Positions 44,229 to 58,322 of a stretch of DNA of 64,000 nucleotides are shown one piece after another. Under the pieces are notes generated by a model that saw only the letters and a list, made by a program, of their open reading frames with translations, had not been told where the DNA came from and did not search any database. Numbering within the stretch: the stretch's first letter is position 1; every line of letters starts with the position of its first letter. The stretch is from Ifrita kowaldi (taxonomy: Eukaryota; Chordata; Aves; Passeriformes; Cinclosomatidae): positions 1 to 64,000 of the forward strand of contig VZRS01012090.1 of NCBI GenBank assembly GCA_013398055.1, in the 5' to 3' direction. Position numbers and translations under genes: made by a program.

Positions 44229-47200
44229 CAGAGCCAGCCTGTGTGGGGAAATAAAGATGGCATCTGGGATAAAAACCAATAAAAAAAGAGACACAATGTC
44301 CATATTTAGCCTTCATGACCTTCAAGGCCCATCTAAGCACTGAGTGACTGCGAAATGATGTGACAATTTATGAAACTTTTGAATTCCCTCGCCCTGCCAG
44401 CACATGCCAGCTTTATTTTTATGATCACAAGGGCTGGAAAGACAATTTTTCCATACAAGCTTTAGTTCTGCCTGATGCCTGTGCTCCACAGGGACAGCCA
44501 TGTCTGGGATAAATCCTTGGGCTGGATCCATGGGCTCTACCCCAGCTGCCTCCGCCTTGGGAGCCACGGCTCCAGAGTAAGCTCCAAACAAACAGCAGAA
44601 TCTGATGTCACTAATCTGGGTATTTACCCAGGATTAAATAACAGATGCATGTTTTACTGCTGTCTCTTTCATTGTTTCTCATTTTACTGCTTCCCTGCCC
44701 GTAGCAGTCTTATCCTTTTATTCCTGCTCTTTCCAAGCCCTTTCTCCAGACCTCTGAGTCGTCCCTCTTGTGCAGGCTGTGGCTGCTGTGCCCCTTCCCT
44801 GGGCTGCAGGTGGCTCTGCCAATGAATTCTGACCCAGGAATTTTGGTATTTCTCTGTGCACCCTTCCCAACTTCATTTCTACCTTCAGCACCCTCTAATT
44901 CTGCACCAATTCCCTCAGAAATCCCTTTCAGCCTCCACACTGGGAATGCAAAATGATGTGATGTCCTTCTTACCGTCTGCTGGACCTCAGCTAAGCCAGG
45001 CCTTTAAGTATATACTCATTTTACTTTTAAAATTAACTTTATTCGATTAATCTCTCACAGCTTGATTAATTAATGTTGAAGGCTCAGAGCTTTGGGGTGT
45101 GCTCAGGTTCACCAGACAGGTGAGTGAGGTTCCACACCCTGGCATTGTAAATTCTGCTGTTCCAGCTTCCCAGGCCCTCTCACTGCTCACTCCTAAAAAA
45201 AAGCCTGGTAAGAAGAGCTCCCTGCTTGGATGTGGGCGAGGGTGGGCAGATCTGAGGGGAAATGAGGCCTGCCTGGCTCCCAGCAAAATTCTTCTCTTCA
45301 TTCCCACCCCTCTTTACTTTTTGAAAGAGGAGATTAGGAAATCAATAAAAGTTTGAGAGGCACATTGTAACCCAGCCTGATCCTACACCTACTCCCACCC
45401 CCTCTCTGCCCCGGATCAGGGCAGTGCAGCTGCTGCTCTCTCTGCCAGATGTGCAGCAGGAGCCTCAACCCCTCCTCACATCCCCGAAGCCTCCAGCACC
45501 TTCCCCGTGTGGCTCCATGGATTTATAACCGGCCTTGCACCTCGGGATATTCCCAAATTTCCTCATGGGTGCCAGGGAAGGTTTTAGGGGTTGTCTTGGC
45601 TGTGGGTGCTGCCCTTCATTTGATGGCTCGTTCCTGCTTGGGACCAGTCACACATCACCTCTGCTGGATTGAAAATTCTCTCTCTTTGAAATACTCCTCA
45701 AAAGACACCAAACTTTTTGTTTCCATCACAGATTTGTGCAGCTTTTCATGGTGTGTTATTTGGGGTTTTTCTTAGAGGAGCAAACTGGAAGTTTCATCTT
45801 CACCCTGTATTTTTATAAAAATCAATAAACCTGGAAAAACTGGAAAGGCCATGAAGAAAATGGGATCAAGTCCACATTTTGGCTCCCCAAAATTTAATTT
45901 TACTCCCCAAATTTTAGAGTTTTGTCCCCGCAGTCCCACAGATAAAACCGGTGGCTTTAGGGAGAGTTTTATGTCACACATGGCATTAATTGCCAGCCCC
46001 CTCGAGGGCTGCCACCTGCTTTTTGGGGTGGCTGGTGGATCATTTGTCACATCTCAGTCTCTCAGTGTCCTCTCATAAAATCTGTGGTGTGGCAAAAAAA
46101 GAAAAGAGTGAGAGAGCAAAATTATCTGACCGTGGTTACAAAAGGATTGATGTGGTCGGAGGAAGGGATATTCACATTTAGCTCTTTGCTTGGCACGTGA
46201 ACAAAAGCTCTTGCAGCTCACAGGATCTCAGGGTTTTTTTTTGCTGAAGGAAGCCAAGGTTATTAGTTTTGGATGATAATAAACATCCACCATGGTATAA
46301 CATAGAGGAGGATATTGTAACTTATTATATCTACATTTATATCCTGCATGCAGTGGGAGTATTTAATTCTGCCCTCTGTTTATAATATTAGAATACACAC
46401 CAGAAACCTTCATTTCTGTTCAGAAGTTCACTGGAATTGGTTTACTGAATCCTGGAGGTGTTTGTTTGCCTGTGGGACTCTGCTGGAGGAGTCAACACCC
46501 CCCAAAAATGGCTCTTTTCTTGCACTTGACTGTGGCTTTGGAAGAGTTATCAGTCCCTGTCTGGATAATCTTAATTTGGATCTGCCTGCAAACACACAGA
46601 CACTGTGAAATCCTGTATATGAACATGATAAATCAACATTTATTTCCTTTAGAGCCCATCCCTCATTTGATCTGTAAAAGGTGGTAATCAGGGAAAGGAA
46701 TCATTCCCAAAGCTCCTGGGGAGTGTTGGGCAGATCAGAGCTGCCAGATTTCATTCCCAGGGGGTACCAAACATGACAAGGAATTCAGTGGCTGATGGGA
46801 CAAAGTGATGTGCTATGAAATTCTCAGTGTTATTAAAATCAGGTGATTGGTTCCACTGGCCAAACCCCAAACACTGAGTGACATCTTTTGGTAATTTTGA
46901 CTTTTCTTCTTCATGAAAATAACTCCAGCTGAGGGTAAATCCATTGGTGCTTGAATCACTGATGTTTTAGAATGAGACCACAAAGCCTTTGCTCTAAACT
47001 TCACGCAGCATTTTTTTTATAAGTCGGGAAAAAACAAGATAAGTGTTTATCTCAATATTTACACGTGGGATTGGGGTGAAAACAAATCTTTGCCCAAAAA
47101 AAAGCAGATGTGAGAAACAAAATATATTTTTTCCGTGTACCAGGACCCTTTTCCTTCCAGAATAAAAGCAGCCAAACCAAGATCAGAAAGTCTCCGTGCT

Positions 47201-48756
47201 GGAAACAACCATATCCAGTGGTGGAACATGATCTGCTGGAGCCAGGGCAGGGCTGTGCGTAGGCTGGGCTTTTATCAGCCCCTCCGAGGAGAGGGGAAGG
47301 GGGGCACCAACATCTGCACAAAGCCTTGGGGCTGCAATGACGCAGAACTTACGGGGGGCTCGGTGCCCTGGAGGATTCCTGTCTGCGAGTGAGAGCTGCC
47401 AAATCACCGAGAGCCTCGGGGATAAATCAGGGTATTTGTTACCCGGAATGCCAGCAGATGATGGAGCTGGTGTAGCCCCGGGGTCAGCAGCCCTCGGGCC
47501 GGGCTCTCAGCCCGCATAAATCACCCACACACCTCCCAGTTTCCACCAGCGTGGGTTTGGCTGCTGGGAGCTTGGGAGGCAGAGTTTGGAGCTCTGTTGC
47601 CCCGTTCCATGTGTGCAGTTTGCTGGCTACCAATTTTATCTGAGTTATTATAATTTACAGCCAGAGACCTCTGTGTTTTCCCAGCCTGCCACTTCCACGA
47701 GCGTTTCCCTCCCGATTATTCTGGGTGATTTTCCCCCACTCATTTTTTAACTGGCTCAAGCCTTGGAGTGTCCAACATTTCCTGCGGCAGGCTTCTCCAC
47801 AGTCTGCTACGCTCCACAGAAATACAGCCTGAGAGCCAAACCAAATCCTCGTGCTCCTTCTCCCAGCTGGATATCCTTGCCTCAGCCCAAACAAATTACC
47901 TCGTTCATGTGAAGGCTCTGCCAGTATCTACTGAGAGCAATGCTACCTTGTTCATTATCCGTGTCTCACCTGGGCTCACTCCTCCTGCTCCCCACTCTCC
48001 TGCTATTTATGTTCTTTAATCATGATTAAAATGGTTTTCAGCCCAATTTAATTTCGCCTTTGTTGCAGGGTTTTGTGAGTTTTGGGCTTTAAGCTGCCTT
48101 TGCCCCTTCAGCCATGGCACGGCCTGGTGGCAGAAGGGGATCGTGATCCTCAAACTGGCTCATGGCAAAATCTCGGTCAGGGCTATCCCACGGCGCAGGT
48201 GCTTCCAGAAACTTCTTCCAAACATTTCATTGTGTTGTTAGAGACCAAAAGGAAATTTAACAACCTGCTGGGGGTCTGCATCCTCAGCTATCCTCTCACT
48301 GCCAGGATTGCTGGTGGCTCTCCAGAGGCAGCACAGCCCCTCTCCTGACCCTCCTCCCCCAGGCTCGGCCCCGGGGTGTTGCTGTCCCACATGGAGGGGC
48401 TGGAGCTCTCCCGTGGAAAGATCTAAGGGAGAAAAAATGCACCAGCGCAGCCCCTGAAACAGGATCTGGGCTGCCATGCTGCACACGAGGAGGGGGAAGG
48501 GAAGGGCAAGGCCGTTTGCTGGATCCAGGCTAAGCTGCCCGGAGTCAGCAGGACATCTCCCCATGATTTCCATGCTCATGGACTCAGGGCACCCTTCCCC
48601 TCTCACTTCTGCCCCCGTCTTGGCCCGATGAACTTTCATCCCACAGCTGCCTGGGCATTCGCAGCCCTGTCACATCTTTTATTGTATTTCTTTGCCTTTT
48701 TTGGTTCCCATGTTTCTCCCAGGCTGATTTGCAGGCAATGTCTGGGCAGTTCATCC

Positions 48757-48965
48757 TAAACACAGAATCCCTGAGGTTGGAAAAGCCTTCCCAGCCCATG
48801 GAATCCAAGCTGTGCCCGATGCCCACCTTGTCCCCAGCCCAGAGCACTGAGTGCCACCTCCAGGCCTTCCTGGGACACCTCCAGGGATGGGGACTCCAAA
48901 CCTCCCTGGGCAGCTCTTTCCAAGGCCTGACCACCCTTTCCAGGAAGAAATTGCCCCTGAATTTA
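48757..48965 (-). mobile_element. CR1 LINE 3' fragment
   Basis: Reverse-strand copy: cacagaatccctgaggttgg to aggaagaaattgcccctgaa. Confidence 0.9.
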
Positions 48966-49289
48966 TACGTGGCTGTGTGTGCTGCACAAACTGCACCACG
49001 CCTGAATAGATGGTATTGGTGGCACCTGTGGCACCCAGGTTTGGCAAACACCAGGAGCTCAGCTGGCATTGCTGCTCCAAATGCATTTCTGGAAGGGGTT
49101 TGGCAGCCCCAGACCAGCCAAACATCCCCGTTGTCCTCAGACACCTCTGAGAAAAGGTTTGAACTCGCTGGTGTTGGTGTGAGCAGAGAGCAGCTCCCCC
49201 AGAGTCATCTGGTGACAGGGATGGTATCAAACATGATCCAAAGATCTTCTTCTCCCTTAGGTGTTTGCCTTGACTTTGGGCTGGTGACA

Positions 49290-49442
49290 CACTCATGGAC
49301 ACCCCATCCCTGGAAGTGTCCAAGGCCAGCTTGGTTGGGGCTTGGAGCAACCTGGGATAGTGGAAGGTGTCGCTGTCCATGGCAGGGGTGGCACTGGATG
49401 AACTTTAAGGTTCTTTCCAACCCAAACGATTCTGGGATTTTA
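49290..49442 (+). mobile_element. CR1 LINE 3' fragment
   Basis: From ggacaccccatccctggaag to ccaacccaaacgattctggg; lies only 330 bases from an opposite copy of another CR1 type. Confidence 0.9.
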
Positions 49443-52400
49443 CACAAAGTTTTAGGCCCTCCCACTTGCACACCTTCATGGGAGACATTTTATTCCCAGG
49501 CTGACTGAGTTCCATGACCAAACCAGCCCACAGCTGACTGACACAGAGCTCAGGATGCTCGTGGCTTCCTGCACAAGACCTGGGGCACTGAACCTCACAT
49601 AAAAATCCCTGGAAGCACCACGATGTCATTCTTCCTTGGAGCTGAGCCCTTGCTGGCCTCCTCACTGCCACACTTTAACCTGTATTTGCTCCCCTAGCTG
49701 TGCCTTTGACAGTGGGTGAAATTCTCCCCACATCTTTGATATTTTCATTTGTCTTTCAGAATGACATCAGCACAAACAGCGCTGTCGGCCCCACACTCAT
49801 TCATCTTCCCTGCGGCTCTCAGAGAGCGCCATAATTATATAGCTTCTTAAAACCTTCACACTCTTACAGCTCTCATAAAGTAGTTATTCAGCTCTTGATA
49901 TTTTCTCCCCAGCTGTGATGATTTAATCTAGCCTGGGGTTTGAAAGGCTCAGCCAGGAAAATCCCAGAGCGCGGTGCAGCTCATTTATAAGGCTCAGCAT
50001 TTCTGCAGTGCCCAGGCCGAGCTGGGCTCTCCATCTGCCTTATCTAAACACTGCCATCACCCTGAATTTAGGGTTTCATGCTAAGCTAAACCACCACACG
50101 GAGCTCAGAGAAACTCATACATCTGGCCTGGAAATATCATCCTGTATTTGAAACATTTTGTGCCACAGCTCGGTATTAATTCAGGTAGAGCACATTTGTT
50201 TGGGGAGGTTTCATTCTCCTGCCAGCAAAGGGGAAGCACTGTGGTCTCCTCACCACAGAATTTCTCAAAAAAAAACCCCCAAAGATTAGCTCAGTTCCCT
50301 AACTACATAAATCACAGCTTTTTATAAGCATCACGAAGTTATTCCGGGGGGATTATTACACAGGTGAAATTCCCTTTCTTCCCCAGTGATGACAAAAACC
50401 CCAAAATAACTCAGCTATGCAGCAGAGCCATTTTATTTCATTCTGAATTCACCCTCTGAATTCCACAGCCAGGAAATTCTCGTGATTAAGATGCCTCTTC
50501 GAGACATTAAATAACCACTATAGTTTATGCTGCATATTAATGGGCAACAAGAAGACTTTTAAAGTTTAAATTTCACACAGAAATTGCAAGTACAAACCCC
50601 TTGCACTACATATATTTGCTATTGCTGAGCTAACATGGAAAGACACGTACTAACTTTTTAAATTTCCTGACTTTTATGATTGCTCAATTTTGCAACCTGA
50701 ACATTATTTTGAAAGTAGGATTGTGTAAAATTTCCCCCAAGGGACTCAGAGAACTCTGTGCTTTTGAAACGTGCCCTTTCTGTAGCTAATTTCCCTCGCT
50801 TTCTTGGAGGGGTTTGGGGTTTTTTTTTTCTCCCAACCTTGCAGACAGGAGCAAAATTGCAGGACCTCAAAAAATAATCAAGAGTTTTTTCTGGTACCCT
50901 GCTGCCTTAATTTTGTGCATTTGCTGGGTTTTCATTCTGCAGTGCAGGTGTGCATCTGCTATGGATCACAGCCCTGTGCAGGAAAGCACTTGACATCCCC
51001 AGAACCACTCCTGGGCCCGAGGTGAGGAACTTTCTTAAGGGCTCTCCTGGATGGGGGAATATCTTCAGAGATGTTTAAAATCGAGGGGAAATGGAATTGA
51101 ATTTTCCTATTGATGCACGTGGGGTTGAAGCAGATGACAAATTACAGCTAAATGGCTGCTGTGTGCATATTCCCTGAGCAGGAGTGTGAAAGGAATCCTT
51201 TCTGAATATATGGAATTATAAAGCAATGCAGGGAGTAGGAGAAACTGTGTTCATCTGAAACAACCACAGGTTGTTCTCAGCTTGTTTTGCATGGCAAGGT
51301 TGAATTGGTTTCTGTGCCACCACTGCCTGGTTTGCTGGGGGTGAGCACAGAGTGGGAGCTCTCCCATTAAATGGACTTTTTAGGTGAAAATTCTCTCCTG
51401 GTGAGGGGGCTTAGCAGAGCCACACAACATTTAAACCCCCTCAAAGAGGACTAAGCAGTGTCTGGAGGTTCATGCTGCCTCTCCACAATGAGGAGGATTT
51501 TGGAAATGTGAATTTGGACAGCAAAGGAAGGACAACCTCCTTGAGCCCAACTCCCCGACACAGAGCAGTGCCAGGCACCTGCATCTCACCCCGTCCTCTT
51601 CCCTTGGCAGCAAGAATCCCAGAATCCCATAAATCCCACCCTACACCTGTCTGGGCTGATCTGGTTTTGTTACAAACCTTAAATAGCACTCGGAGCAGAC
51701 GTGTTCACCACAGGAACTCACCCCTACAAGCAGGACCAAAGCTTGCAGTGGAAAACCAATGTATTTTTTAAACAACAAGCCAATCACTCGTGCTACAAAG
51801 AGCACAAAACCTTGTGGGAACAAAGGTCTTCCAGAGGGCTCGGTGTCACACAGGAGAAAATGATTCACAGTGCTGGCAGCCTGGTTTGAAAAAATCTGTG
51901 CAGTGGTGGGGGGGTTAAATTTGGGAAGTACTGGGAGATGCAGGTGCTTTTCCTTTGAATTCCCTTGAATGCCTTCCCTTCTTCTGTTATTTTTAGAGGA
52001 AAACACCAAACAGAATCCCCTCTTTGGCCACAGAATTAAGGCATTGTTTCCAGTGCCTTTTTCCCAGCATGGAGCAAGTTTTCCTATGGCAGAGATTATT
52101 TGCAGCGTCAGCTTTTACAGGGACTCAAGGATTCGACCATTACAGCATCACTGCCTTATTAATCTTATTATTCCTGATCTCTTCCTCCTACTTCCATGGT
52201 GTCAATGCACTTTTCAGAGGCAGTCACGCCTTCCAAGGAGTTTGTCAGTGCCCATCCAGAGATGGAAAAAGCCTTATGTCGTTCTGACTGAGCCTAGCCC
52301 AGCAATTGCCCCTCCAGTGCTTCCTTGGAGCAGCGATTCCCGGTGATGAAAGCTCCAGACCTGCTGGCTCCGAGGAGTTACTTTTTACTGTATCAACTTT

Positions 52401-54271
52401 TCACATGCCATAAAAAGTGGAGCCACATGAGAAATTGAAGTTATCTGTGTAGCCCCAGGTCGCAGGGAGCAAAAGACTTCTGAAGCGGGTGATGTGATTA
52501 GGGGAAATAAGGAAATGAAATCATTTAATGGGAATGCGCCGCTCGTAGAAGGGATCAATAAATAGTTCCCAGGAGTTATCAAGGGCCATTTAGTGCTTTT
52601 TTTGGATCTAAACTCTCTAATCCCTGCCCCTTCTGGTTTATTTGCCCTCCATTCTAGCACATATCGCTGGGCTGTGATGCATCCTGAAGACCCCAGCAGC
52701 TGCTCAGCCCCAGGATGGAGGTGCTGCGGGATGGTCAAGTTTTCCTCGTGTTCCGTCTCGGATTCTCCCCGAGAACCCTCTGGCTCTTCACAAGTGCTTT
52801 AAAGCCTCATTAAGGATATGGATAGAAGCCTGTTTCCATACACAGCGAGTTACCTTCCCCTTCCTGTGGATTAATACCTGCTATGGAATACTCATCCTGC
52901 GGGATTGCCCGGTAGCAGCGAGTCCATCTGGATGCTGATGGACAAAGCAGTGCCTGGCTGCTGAATCACTTAAAAAAGCAGTTATTGCCGAAAAGAAAGG
53001 AGGTAATAAAAGCCTACAGGCCTCCTGTGACATCTGTGTGACCTTGCTGTGACTTCAGAGTCTGTCCCTGGCTGTTTTTGTGAGTTACCTACCTGGGGTT
53101 CTTCTAACAACACAAAAGGGATGAATAAACAAGGATTGGAAACTGTCAGGCCTGAATTGAGCAGCCACTGATGCTCCCCTTCACTTGGGCGGGTCCTGGG
53201 CCAGGGTTTGAATTCTGGGTGGTGTCACATTATTCCCTTGTCACTGGTGACAGCAATAAGCTTCACTTGGGTCAATGCTGATTGAAAACTCAGATTTACA
53301 GGCAGAATTTGGGCCAGCAGATGGTTTTAACACAAGGCTGTGTTAAGCAACATCAAAATTTTTTGTTTGGTGGTGCCTACCTGAGCTGAGGAAGGTGTGC
53401 CAGCAGCCAGTGGGGCAGGTTCACTCATGTCCCTGCACCCCTGTCACACAGCCAGGGCTCTTTCACTGCAACATCTTAAATTTTGACCCTTATGACACCC
53501 TCTATGCAGTCAGGAGGATGGCTCTGTCCACTGATGTTTATCATTGCTGGAAAAACTCAAAAATGCTTCCCTGAGGGCAAAGGTCCTGCTTGTTCTGATG
53601 GAAACTGAGCCAGGGTGGGGAGAGCTGGGGAAGGCTTCAGGCTTTGCCCTGTTCTCCTGAGGATTAAAAGACTTTATCTGTGGAATGGACAAAGTTTTAC
53701 CAGATAACACAAACAATTTGCTTTTAATCAGCCTGAATTCCCACGTCAGGATATCCCTCCACCTGGTAATTCTATGGGCCATGGGATCACACCAACCCTA
53801 AGGCTGAAGACATCTAATTTGGGAGATCTCTGTTGTGGTCTAGGCTGAGTTTATAGCTGAAGTTGTACCTCAACACACAGAAGACTTTTTGTGTGAGCTT
53901 TTCTCATTCTCTGCCTCAAAAAATGTGGTTTACCTACAAATGTAAAAATTGTGTTGGGTTAGATCAATGTCCCAGCACTGCCAAGAGCTGAGGTTTAGGA
54001 AATAAATAAAAAGAGGAAGAGGATGCAGCATTGCTTTTCCAGAATATTGTCCCTACAAGCCGATCATCACAGATTTCTTGACCCTAAAGTGTTACCTTAA
54101 TGATCCACCTTAATGATTTTTTCTTTCATTGTTCTGTCCAATTACTTTTTGGACACCATGAAGGGGTTTGATGTCAATTGTCCCATGACAAAAGGGACAA
54201 AACTCTTTTTTTTTTCCTTGATATTTTGAATCTTTTACATCCCAATTCCATTGTATTCCTTTCTCCCTGTG

Positions 54272-54368
54272 TTAGAACCATAGAATGGTTTGGGTTGAAA
54301 GGACCTTGAAGATCATCTCCTTCCCCACCCCATGCCACGGGCAGGGACTTCTTCCACAAATCCAGGTT
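54272..54368 (-). repeat. CR1 LINE terminal fragment
   Basis: Reverse-strand end: gaaccatagaatggtttggg to gggcagggacttcttccac. Confidence 0.85.
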
Positions 54369-55378
54369 CTCATTCCCAATTTAACATCACTGAACTCATG
54401 ACTTTGGGACACAGGTGCCACTGTGAGAACAATCCAGACCCACGGAATTCAAATTTATTTGATATCAGGAGATATAAACCAGTTTGGCTTTTCATATTGG
54501 AGCTCCATTTCCACCTCTTTCCCTTCCCCCCCCATTTTCCACCGTTTTCAACCTGCAGTTCTCAGCATAATAAAAGGTAACAAGCACGAGTTCTTGGCAG
54601 ATGGAGGGGAGTTATTCAATGCCTGTGGAGAATCTGTCCCCATATGTTTAATAAATGCTTTCTTTCAATAAATGTACACTCAGCTTTAAGGAACATGGAA
54701 AACTACGGGGGTTTTTTTGCATCCAGTGCCAAGATAATAATAATCTGGCAAGTGACTGCTTACTGCTAGTAGTAAAAGGCCAGCGAAGCCAAGACTCGCT
54801 GTTACCACTATTTTAATCATTATTTGCTGGTGACCACCAGTCTTCAGTGAAAATTTCAGGTGCCTCTGGTATTTTTCAATTTTTGCTGAGTGCCAGGTGA
54901 CTCAGGGCCCAACTCTGCTGCTCTTTCTCACAGAGTTTTATCTGATTGAAAATCAGCCTCCAGAGACTCGAGCTGGAGCAGGAAAACCACTCATGCTGAG
55001 GAACAGCAGCAGAATCTGATCCCCTGTTTCTGGTCTCTAAATGGTTTTTGAGTAGCTGGCACCAAGGCTTTATATTCATCTTTAAATACTGGAGGTCTGG
55101 GGTTATTACAAAACCTTGAAGGTTGTTTTTTATTTTTTTAAATAGAAGTATGTTATTTCTATTAGATTCTGTTTGTAAAAATTACATATTGTTAGGCTGA
55201 ATAGTGCAACCCCGAAACAAAAAGTAAATGACAAATTCAGACTTCTGGAATTGTGTAAGTACCACTGAGAAAATAACCCTGAAACCCCAGCAGCCACATC
55301 TGTGTATATCACTGCTCAATTATTACCCTTTTTCTAGACTGCAGGTTATTTTGCCTTACACCCAATGGTCCAGGGGAG

Positions 55379-55393
55379 AAAAAAAAAAAAAAG
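55379..55393. repeat. Poly(A) run
   Basis: An uninterrupted A-run followed by G; no adjoining retroposed gene was recognised. Confidence 0.7.
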
Positions 55394-55757
55394 CCCTTAT
55401 TGACAATCATGGGGGAAAAGTTAAATCAATAAAATGAAAAATTATCTGACAATAATTACAGTTGCAAGGCTTGCTCCTGGGCACACCATGAAAGCAATCT
55501 GAACTTCAAACCTCTGTTATTACACTGCTCCAGTTCAGCTGTACGACAATCCACTTTGGGCCTGGGAGTGCCAGATGCTGAAATCACTTTTTGGGGGGGA
55601 AAATTGACTAAAAAAACCAGACCGAGAGTATTTTAAAAGCAAAGTCTGAACGAGGATGTTGCTTGAGTTGATTTGTGTTACCGTGGAGCTCAACCCAAAG
55701 AGAGTCACCCACAGAAGGTGCTGCACTTGCTGTTGGCAAGGAGAAATGGGGGTACAG

Positions 55758-56175
55758 GGATCATGGAATCATGGAATATCCTGAGTTGGGAGGGATCCCA
55801 CCCAGTCCCACCCCTGGCCCTGCCCAGACCCCCCAACAATCCCAGCCTGGGCATCCCTGGCAGCGCTGTCCAAACGCTCCTGGAGCTCTGGCAGCCTCGG
55901 GGCCGTGCCCATTCCCTGGGGAGCCTGGGCAGTGCCCAGCACCCTCTGGGGGAAGAACCTTTCCCTGCTCTGCAGCCTGAGCCTGCCCTGGCCCAGCTCC
56001 AGCCGCTCCCTGGCTGCTGTCCCTGTCCCAGGAGCAGAGATCGGAGCTGGCCCCGGGGAGCTCTGCCCTCAGTCTCTGCTCCAGCTGGACATTCCAAGGT
56101 CCCTCAGCCGCTCCTCTTCCCTTCCAGACCCTTCCCCATCCTCCTGTCCCTCCTTTGGATGCTCCTTAATAACTT
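55758..56175 (-). mobile_element. CR1 LINE 3' fragment, older type
   Basis: Reverse-strand copy: atcatggaatcatggaatat, tgagttgggagggatcccac, then the ctctgcagcctgagcctg block up to cctcctgtccctcctttgga. Its open frame of 240 codons is accidental. Confidence 0.85.
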
Positions 56176-57149
56176 TCTATCTTTCTTATACTTGGTCACA
56201 CACAAGATTGGGAGGAGCGCTTGGAACAGATCCCCACATTTCCCGTTTCCTGAGGAGGAAACCTCTCCAGACAGAGCTGAGATCCCTTCTGAGGGCACGA
56301 ATTTAAGCCCAAATCTTCCAGGCCACACCCCAGCAGCAATTCTTTGGGACAGGCTCCATGATGTGGTCTCAAATATCAGCCCAGTGAGGAAATAGGGGGC
56401 AAGCAAAGCTTTGTGCTGTGGCAGGGGCTTCCCGTGGCTGCATCTCTCCCTGTCTGGGAAGCCTCCCAAAAGACAATTACAGGAATTGAAAAATTCTGAG
56501 AGAATTCCAAGAGAGCAAGCACGGGGTCTCCAGGATAATTGCAAAGTAAATAAGGGTTCACACAACATTTGCAAATTTTACAGACATTTAAAAAAAATAA
56601 AGGAAAACGAAACTACTTTTGTGACCCATCCAATCCAAGTCTTCCCAGCAAGAGCTTGGGATCAAAAAGAGCCCGGATAATCTTATTAGAACTAACACTT
56701 CTGATTGCATTCTCTTCTGATACACACAACATAAATATTAATCACCTACTCGTTTGCATTTGCTCTGCCTTACCTGGCTTTTCAAGACTACTGAGCCCAG
56801 AACAGGGTTTCACTGCGATCTCCAGCATAAGAGCTCGGCTGTAGGATATCAGTGGGCTGATAAGGTGTCCCATATTCAGCACAGCCTGAGTGAAAGGCCC
56901 CACAAATGCCAGATTTCAAACCCATCAGTCCTGCTGTGAGGTGACTTTCAGCTCTCTGCGTGGTGACTGTTCCCATGAATGTCAAAGCCCATATGAGCAT
57001 CATTTCAGAGAAAACCTGCAAGGACCATCTGTGATAAACAACCTGAAAAGCTGCTGAAATGAGCTGCCTTATCAAGGATCCATGACAGGAATCCTGTAGG
57101 AGCTGACAGCACCTCAGCAGCAAGCAAGAGGCCTACGCTGCCACTAGGA

Positions 57150-57578
57150 GAAAATCAGCAGGTGGGAGTGGGCAGGAAGGCTCTGCAGAGGGGTCTGGAT
57201 CCATTGTCTGGGGCCACAACAACTCCAGGAGCTCCAGGCTGGGCAGAGGGGCTGGAAAGCTGGGAAAGGCCCTGGGGGTGCTGGTGCCAGCGGCTGGACA
57301 CGAGCCCCGGGGGGCCCAGGTGGGCAAGAGGCCCCTGGCACCTGGGCTGGATGAGGAATTGTGTGTCCAGCAGGAGCAGGGCAGGGATTGTCCCTCTGTG
57401 CTGGGCACTGAGAGGCCCCTCGAGGGCTGTGCCCAGTTGTGGCTCCTGCAGGAGAGCCCTGGCGGGGCTGGAGCGTGTCCAGGGCAGGGAACGGAGCTGG
57501 GAAGGGGCTGGAGCCCCAGGAGCGGCTGAGGGAGCTGGGAAAGGGGCTCAGCCTGGAGCAAAGGAGGCTGAGGAGGTG
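57150..57578 (+). mobile_element. CR1 LINE body fragment without its 3' end
   Basis: Matches the end of the CR1 reverse-transcriptase ORF (aggctctgcagaggggtctg, ggagcgtgtccagggcaggg, gagcggctgagggagctggg) and breaks off at gaggctgaggagg. Confidence 0.85.
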
Positions 57579-58107
57579 TAGCAAAAAAAGGGAGAAGCCA
57601 CCAGGTCTGTAGGAGATGTGGTTTCATGTCTGCTGTCAGGATTAGTCCTCCTGCAGCTCAGGTGGATGGGGACCTAAGGTCCCCACTGCTCTCTCTGCTT
57701 CAGGAAACCAAAACAACAACAGGAAAACCTCATTTCACCTCAAACTAGCCAGGAAATTGTGCCCCTCACGTTTGGATGTGGAACTTGGCTGAGCAAATTA
57801 GGCTTTCATCACCTTCAAGTTCGACTATTGCAAGGAATATATTCTCAAGCTGGAGTCGGCCACAAAAAGGCACTCAGAACCCATGGCTGCTTCAGATCTG
57901 TCTCCTGAGTCAGACATGCCAAAAAAAGCACTTCCCACCAGTGCCCTGAACTCCCTCTGCTCTCCTGGTCCAGTTAAACAACGAGGCTCAGTGATCTTGT
58001 CTTTCAGCTGTAAAATCTTGAATTGTCCCGGGCATGGCTCAGAGAACATCTTCCTTTCAGTAAGGCCAGCAGTTACCACTTCCCAAAACATCAACAGGGA
58101 TTCTGAG

Positions 58108-58322
58108 GAAAAAATTGTTCCCTGGGAGGGTGGGCAGGCCCTGGCACAGGGTGCCCAGAGCAGCTGTGGCTGCCCCTGGATCCCTGGCAGTGCCCAAGGC
58201 CAGGCTGGACATTGGGGCTTGGAGCAGCCTGGGACAGTGGAAGGTGTCCCTGCCATGGCAGGGGTGGGATGGGATGAGTTTTAAGATCCCTTCCAACTCA
58301 AACCATTCCAGGATTCCATGAT
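58108..58322 (+). mobile_element. CR1 LINE 3' fragment
   Basis: From aaaaattgttccctgggagg to ccattccaggattccatgat. Confidence 0.93.

Larger units (their letters stand above)
40889..48756. other. Upstream region of CLDN14, left part
   Basis: No gene recognised. It holds CR1 copies at 42.1 and 44.0 kb, an octamer ATTTGCAT near 42714 and an AT-rich, homeodomain-site-like stretch at 43.49-43.60 kb. Probably a CLDN14 5' intron or intergenic DNA. Confidence 0.55.
49443..55757. other. Upstream region of CLDN14, middle part
   Basis: No gene recognised. Longest CR1-poor stretch of the right half (one fragment at 54.3 kb). Mixed AT-rich sequence with possible conserved non-coding blocks at 49.78-49.97 and 52.44-52.62 kb. 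Confidence 0.5.

Noticed and set aside
55673..56395. 240-codon open frame on the + strand
   Set aside because: Antisense of an old CR1 copy; Pro/Leu-rich low-complexity translation only.
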